Source: Paenibacillus macerans
GTDB taxonomy: Bacteria; Bacillota; Bacilli; Paenibacillales; Paenibacillaceae
Reading direction: 5' to 3'
NCBI RefSeq assembly: GCF_900454495.1
Contig: NZ_UGSI01000001.1
Coordinates: forward strand, 4,466,501 to 4,530,500
Length of the DNA stretch: 64,000 nt
In this document: positions 61,494 through 64,000 of the stretch, in pieces
Numbering within the stretch: position 1 is the stretch's first letter
Layout: each line of letters begins with the position of its first letter
The notes under the pieces: generated by a model
Seen by the model: the letters and a program-made list of their open reading frames with translations, nothing else
Database searches by the model: none
What the model was told of the DNA's origin: nothing
Translations under genes and position numbers: made by a program

Positions 61494-64000
61494 TTAATTG
61501 CACGAAATAGGATCCATTACTTTAATCGTCTTGATCTCGTACGGGGCAAAATCGAGCCGGATCGGGCCCGCTTCGGCCGCCAGCAGATCAAGCTCCTGTT
61601 CGAGCGCATTCGATACGTATACCTTGCTGTACAGCTGGTTCCATCTCAGCTCCACGCGTTCGCGTCCGCCGGCGGATTCGTAGAACCGCAGGATAACGCC
61701 GCTTCCGTCCTCGGCCGGTTTCACCGTATCGAGCACGACGTGCTCGCCGGTAAAGCCGATCAGCGATTGAGCGGGCGGCAGCGTTCCCGGATGCGCCTCT
61801 ACGGCAAGGGCCGCCGGGATGTGGTTCAGTTCGGCCGCGGCGCGCACCGTATGAGCCGTCTGCCAATCGCCGAGGTGCGGGTACAGCGAATACGTGAATT
61901 CGTGTTCGCCCAGGTCCGCCGTGACGTCCGGCCATTTCGGCGCGCGCAGCAGGGACAGGCGGATGGTGCTGCCCTGAACGTCGTAGCCGTATTTGCAGTC
62001 GTTCAACAGGCTCACGCCGTACCCCCGTTCCGATACGTCCACAAAACGGTGACCGCACACTTCATACTGCGCCTGCTCCCAGCTTGTATTGCGGTGCGTG
62101 ACGCGCTCAAGCGCGCCGAACGGAATCTCGTAGGTCGCTTTGTCGGTCACCACATCGATCGGGAAACCGACCTTCAGCAGCTTGTGAGCTTCGTTCCAAT
62201 TCACCTTCGTCCGGAAATCGATCCGCCGGTCATGATGATACAGGATCAGGTCCTGCGTGATTTCCGACTGGCCGATACGCCAGCGGAATTGCAGCACATC
62301 CTTGATCTTACCGCGGGCGGCGAGCCGGCTTTCCAGCAATTTCGTTTGCCCGGCCGGCTGCTGTTCGTAGCGGCTGTCGATATCCCAGGCGTCCCACAGC
62401 GTCGGGCGGTCATGGAAGAAGTGGAACCGGTTAGCCGCTTCGCCCGGTTTCACGATTTCATGGTCCGCCGCTTTGTCCCAAAGGCTAACGATTTCGCCGC
62501 ACTCATTAAACGTTAAGCGGTAGTGCTCCGTTTCCCAACGGTCAGTGAACATCCGTTCCTTGGCGGCAAGGCCCTTCTCCTGCAGGATCTGGCCGACGGC
62601 AGCAAGGATATCCGCCTTATCCGCCCCTCCGTCTGCCGCTCCTCCAACTGACGCCGCTGCCATCGAACCCGCTTCGCTTCTCAGCCAGATCGTCTTGTAA
62701 CCGAACGCCGGAACCTCCGGTACGCGCACCCAAGCCGCCTCGGCATTTCCGCCCGTTCCCGGCAGCAAGTCGAGCGCAAGCCGCGCGCCGTTTTCGTCAT
62801 AGGCGGCGACGGAGCGGCCGAAGCCGTGCCCGGAAACCTCGATCACCGCGTCGCGGGACCAGCCGAGGCTGTTAAACACGATGTAGGGCTTGCCTTCGCC
62901 CGCCGTGGCGATCTGCCCGGCCAGCGCCGTCAGGCCATGCCGCAATCCGGAATCCCCTTTTGCGAAAATTTCCGTATATTCTTTTTCCGACGTTTCGTAA
63001 GCTTCCGTAATCGCCGAACCCGGGATGATGTCGTGGAACTGGTTCAGCAAAATCAGCTTCCAGCCGTCATGCAGCGTGCTTTGCACCTCGCGCTGACGTT
63101 CCGCCGGCAGCGACGAAGCCCCCAGCGTGTTCCACACTTCCGCTTCGCGGTACAAAATTTCCGCTTTCCGGTTGTTCCGCTTGTTGCGGCCATGGGTCGT
63201 GTACGTTCCGCGGTGCAGCTCCAGGTACAAGTCTCCGTGCCACGACGGCAACTGCGGCCCCGCCGCTTCAATCCCGGCAAAAAACGCCGCCGCCGTGCTG
63301 TATTCACTGGCCGGCTGGCCGATCATCAGCCCGGAACGGCCGATGTACTCCAGCATTTCGCGGGTTACGCCGCCCCCGCCGTCGCCGTGCCCGTACAGCA
63401 GCATCTGCTCGGGATGCACAGCTTTTTGCCGGTAAGACTGCCAATGGTCGTGCACGTCTTTTGGCAGCGTATTTTCGTTAACGCCGTGGTTCAGGTAAGA
63501 CAACATCGGCGTGCCGTCGATGCCGACCCAATGGAACAGGTCGTACGGGAACACGTTCGTGTCGTTCCAGCCAAGCTTCGTCGTCATAAAATAGCGGATG
63601 CCGCCATGCCGCAAAATTTGCGGCAAGGAAGCGCAATAGCCAAACGTGTCCGGCAGCCATTCGATGTCCGAGGTTTGGCCGAACTCCTCCAGGTAGAAGC
63701 GCTGCCCGTACAGCATTTGCCGCATCAGCGACTCGCCGCTCGGCAGGTTGAGGTCGGGCTCGACCCACATGCCGCCGACCAGTTCCCAACGCCCTTCCTT
63801 GATTCTCCCTTTGACACGCTCGTACAACTCGGGGTCGTTGTCCTTCAAATAAGCGAACAGCTGCGGCTGGCTTTGCGCGTACCGGTACTGCGGGTATTCG
63901 CGCATTAAAGCGTCGACCGTCGCGAACGTGCGGCTCGTTTTCCGCACCGTCTCGCGCGCCGGCCACAGCCAGGCGATATCGATATGCGACTGGCCGATCA
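61494..64000 (-). CDS. GH38 alpha-mannosidase, second copy, 5' end outside the window
   Basis: The frame is open through base 64000. The visible N-terminal part reads IGQSHIDIAWLWPARETVRK, the GH38 zinc-site motif, so only the first few residues are missing. The nucleophile Asp is in IEWLPDTFGYCASLPQILRH. The subfamily differs from the GH38 at 55629: its motif is HIDIAWLWP rather than HTHWDREW, like those preferring short or alpha-1,2/1,3/1,6 substrates. At least 835 residues are present; the protein ends with typical beta-sandwich domains. The stop at 61494 is 48 bases from the GH125 start, so they are in one operon. Confidence 0.92.
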   Translation of the reverse strand, partial: IGQSHIDIAWLWPARETVRKTSRTFATVDALMREYPQYRYAQSQPQLFAYLKDNDPELYERVKGRIKEGRWELVGGMWVEPDLNLPSGESLMRQMLYGQRFYLEEFGQTSDIEWLPDTFGYCASLPQILRHGGIRYFMTTKLGWNDTNVFPYDLFHWVGIDGTPMLSYLNHGVNENTLPKDVHDHWQSYRQKAVHPEQMLLYGHGDGGGGVTREMLEYIGRSGLMIGQPASEYSTAAAFFAGIEAAGPQLPSWHGDLYLELHRGTYTTHGRNKRNNRKAEILYREAEVWNTLGASSLPAERQREVQSTLHDGWKLILLNQFHDIIPGSAITEAYETSEKEYTEIFAKGDSGLRHGLTALAGQIATAGEGKPYIVFNSLGWSRDAVIEVSGHGFGRSVAAYDENGARLALDLLPGTGGNAEAAWVRVPEVPAFGYKTIWLRSEAGSMAAASVGGAADGGADKADILAAVGQILQEKGLAAKERMFTDRWETEHYRLTFNECGEIVSLWDKAADHEIVKPGEAANRFHFFHDRPTLWDAWDIDSRYEQQPAGQTKLLESRLAARGKIKDVLQFRWRIGQSEITQDLILYHHDRRIDFRTKVNWNEAHKLLKVGFPIDVVTDKATYEIPFGALERVTHRNTSWEQAQYEVCGHRFVDVSERGYGVSLLNDCKYGYDVQGSTIRLSLLRAPKWPDVTADLGEHEFTYSLYPHLGDWQTAHTVRAAAELNHIPAALAVEAHPGTLPPAQSLIGFTGEHVVLDTVKPAEDGSGVILRFYESAGGRERVELRWNQLYSKVYVSNALEQELDLLAAEAGPIRLDFAPYEIKTIKVMDPISCN

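Overview
The window looks like chromosomal DNA of a high-GC, spore-former-type Firmicute, most like Paenibacillus or a close relative (inference from protein families). Supporting signs are strong AGGAGG ribosome-binding sites, TTG and GTG starts, class-A promoters with 17-bp spacers, purine riboswitches, LexA boxes of the Bacillus type, an LCP cell-wall ligase, and many carbohydrate-active enzymes. No tRNA, rRNA, CRISPR array, prophage or replication origin was seen.

Region by region. 1-7.4 kb: alpha-glucan use, with the end of a GH65 maltose phosphorylase, a MATE transporter, and a two-gene debranching operon (GH133-type amylo-1,6-glucosidase, then type I pullulanase) whose promoter carries two LacI-type operators. 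7.7-8.7 kb: an IS1595-type transposase gene with two LexA-like boxes in its promoter. 9.2-19.1 kb: a large secreted multidomain protein, a zinc-ribbon membrane protein, a COG2509-type FAD oxidoreductase behind a guanine-type riboswitch, a CNNM/CBS/CorC membrane protein and a DUF4129 membrane protein. 19.5-41.3 kb: an exopolysaccharide or wall-polysaccharide locus. Thirteen tightly packed minus-strand genes (24.5-39.9 kb) encode a Wzz-like protein, four enzymes that make a UDP-2,3-diacetamido-glucuronic acid, a Wzx flippase, a Wzy polymerase, three glycosyltransferases, an initiating sugar transferase and two deacetylases. The locus is flanked by an epimerase, an LCP ligase and two paralogous beta-helix proteins. 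41.5-55.5 kb: a FemAB/GNAT-like protein, a MoxR/DUF58 pair, thioredoxin-like and VOC proteins, a WYL regulator, an AraC regulator divergent from an oxidoreductase plus two TIM-barrel isomerases, a DMT transporter behind a second, unusual purine-type riboswitch, alkaline phosphatase, and a coiled-coil protein of unknown role. 55.6-64 kb: a mannoside-degradation cluster (two GH38, GH130, GH125).

Between the genes lie several families of dispersed or tandem repeats. The clearest is a roughly 200-bp composite element present four times (23.9, 42.7, 47.5 and 58.4 kb). The best candidates for something new are this repeat and its relatives, the enlarged-loop riboswitch in front of the DMT transporter, the guanine riboswitch in front of a COG2509 oxidoreductase, and the LexA-box-controlled transposase.
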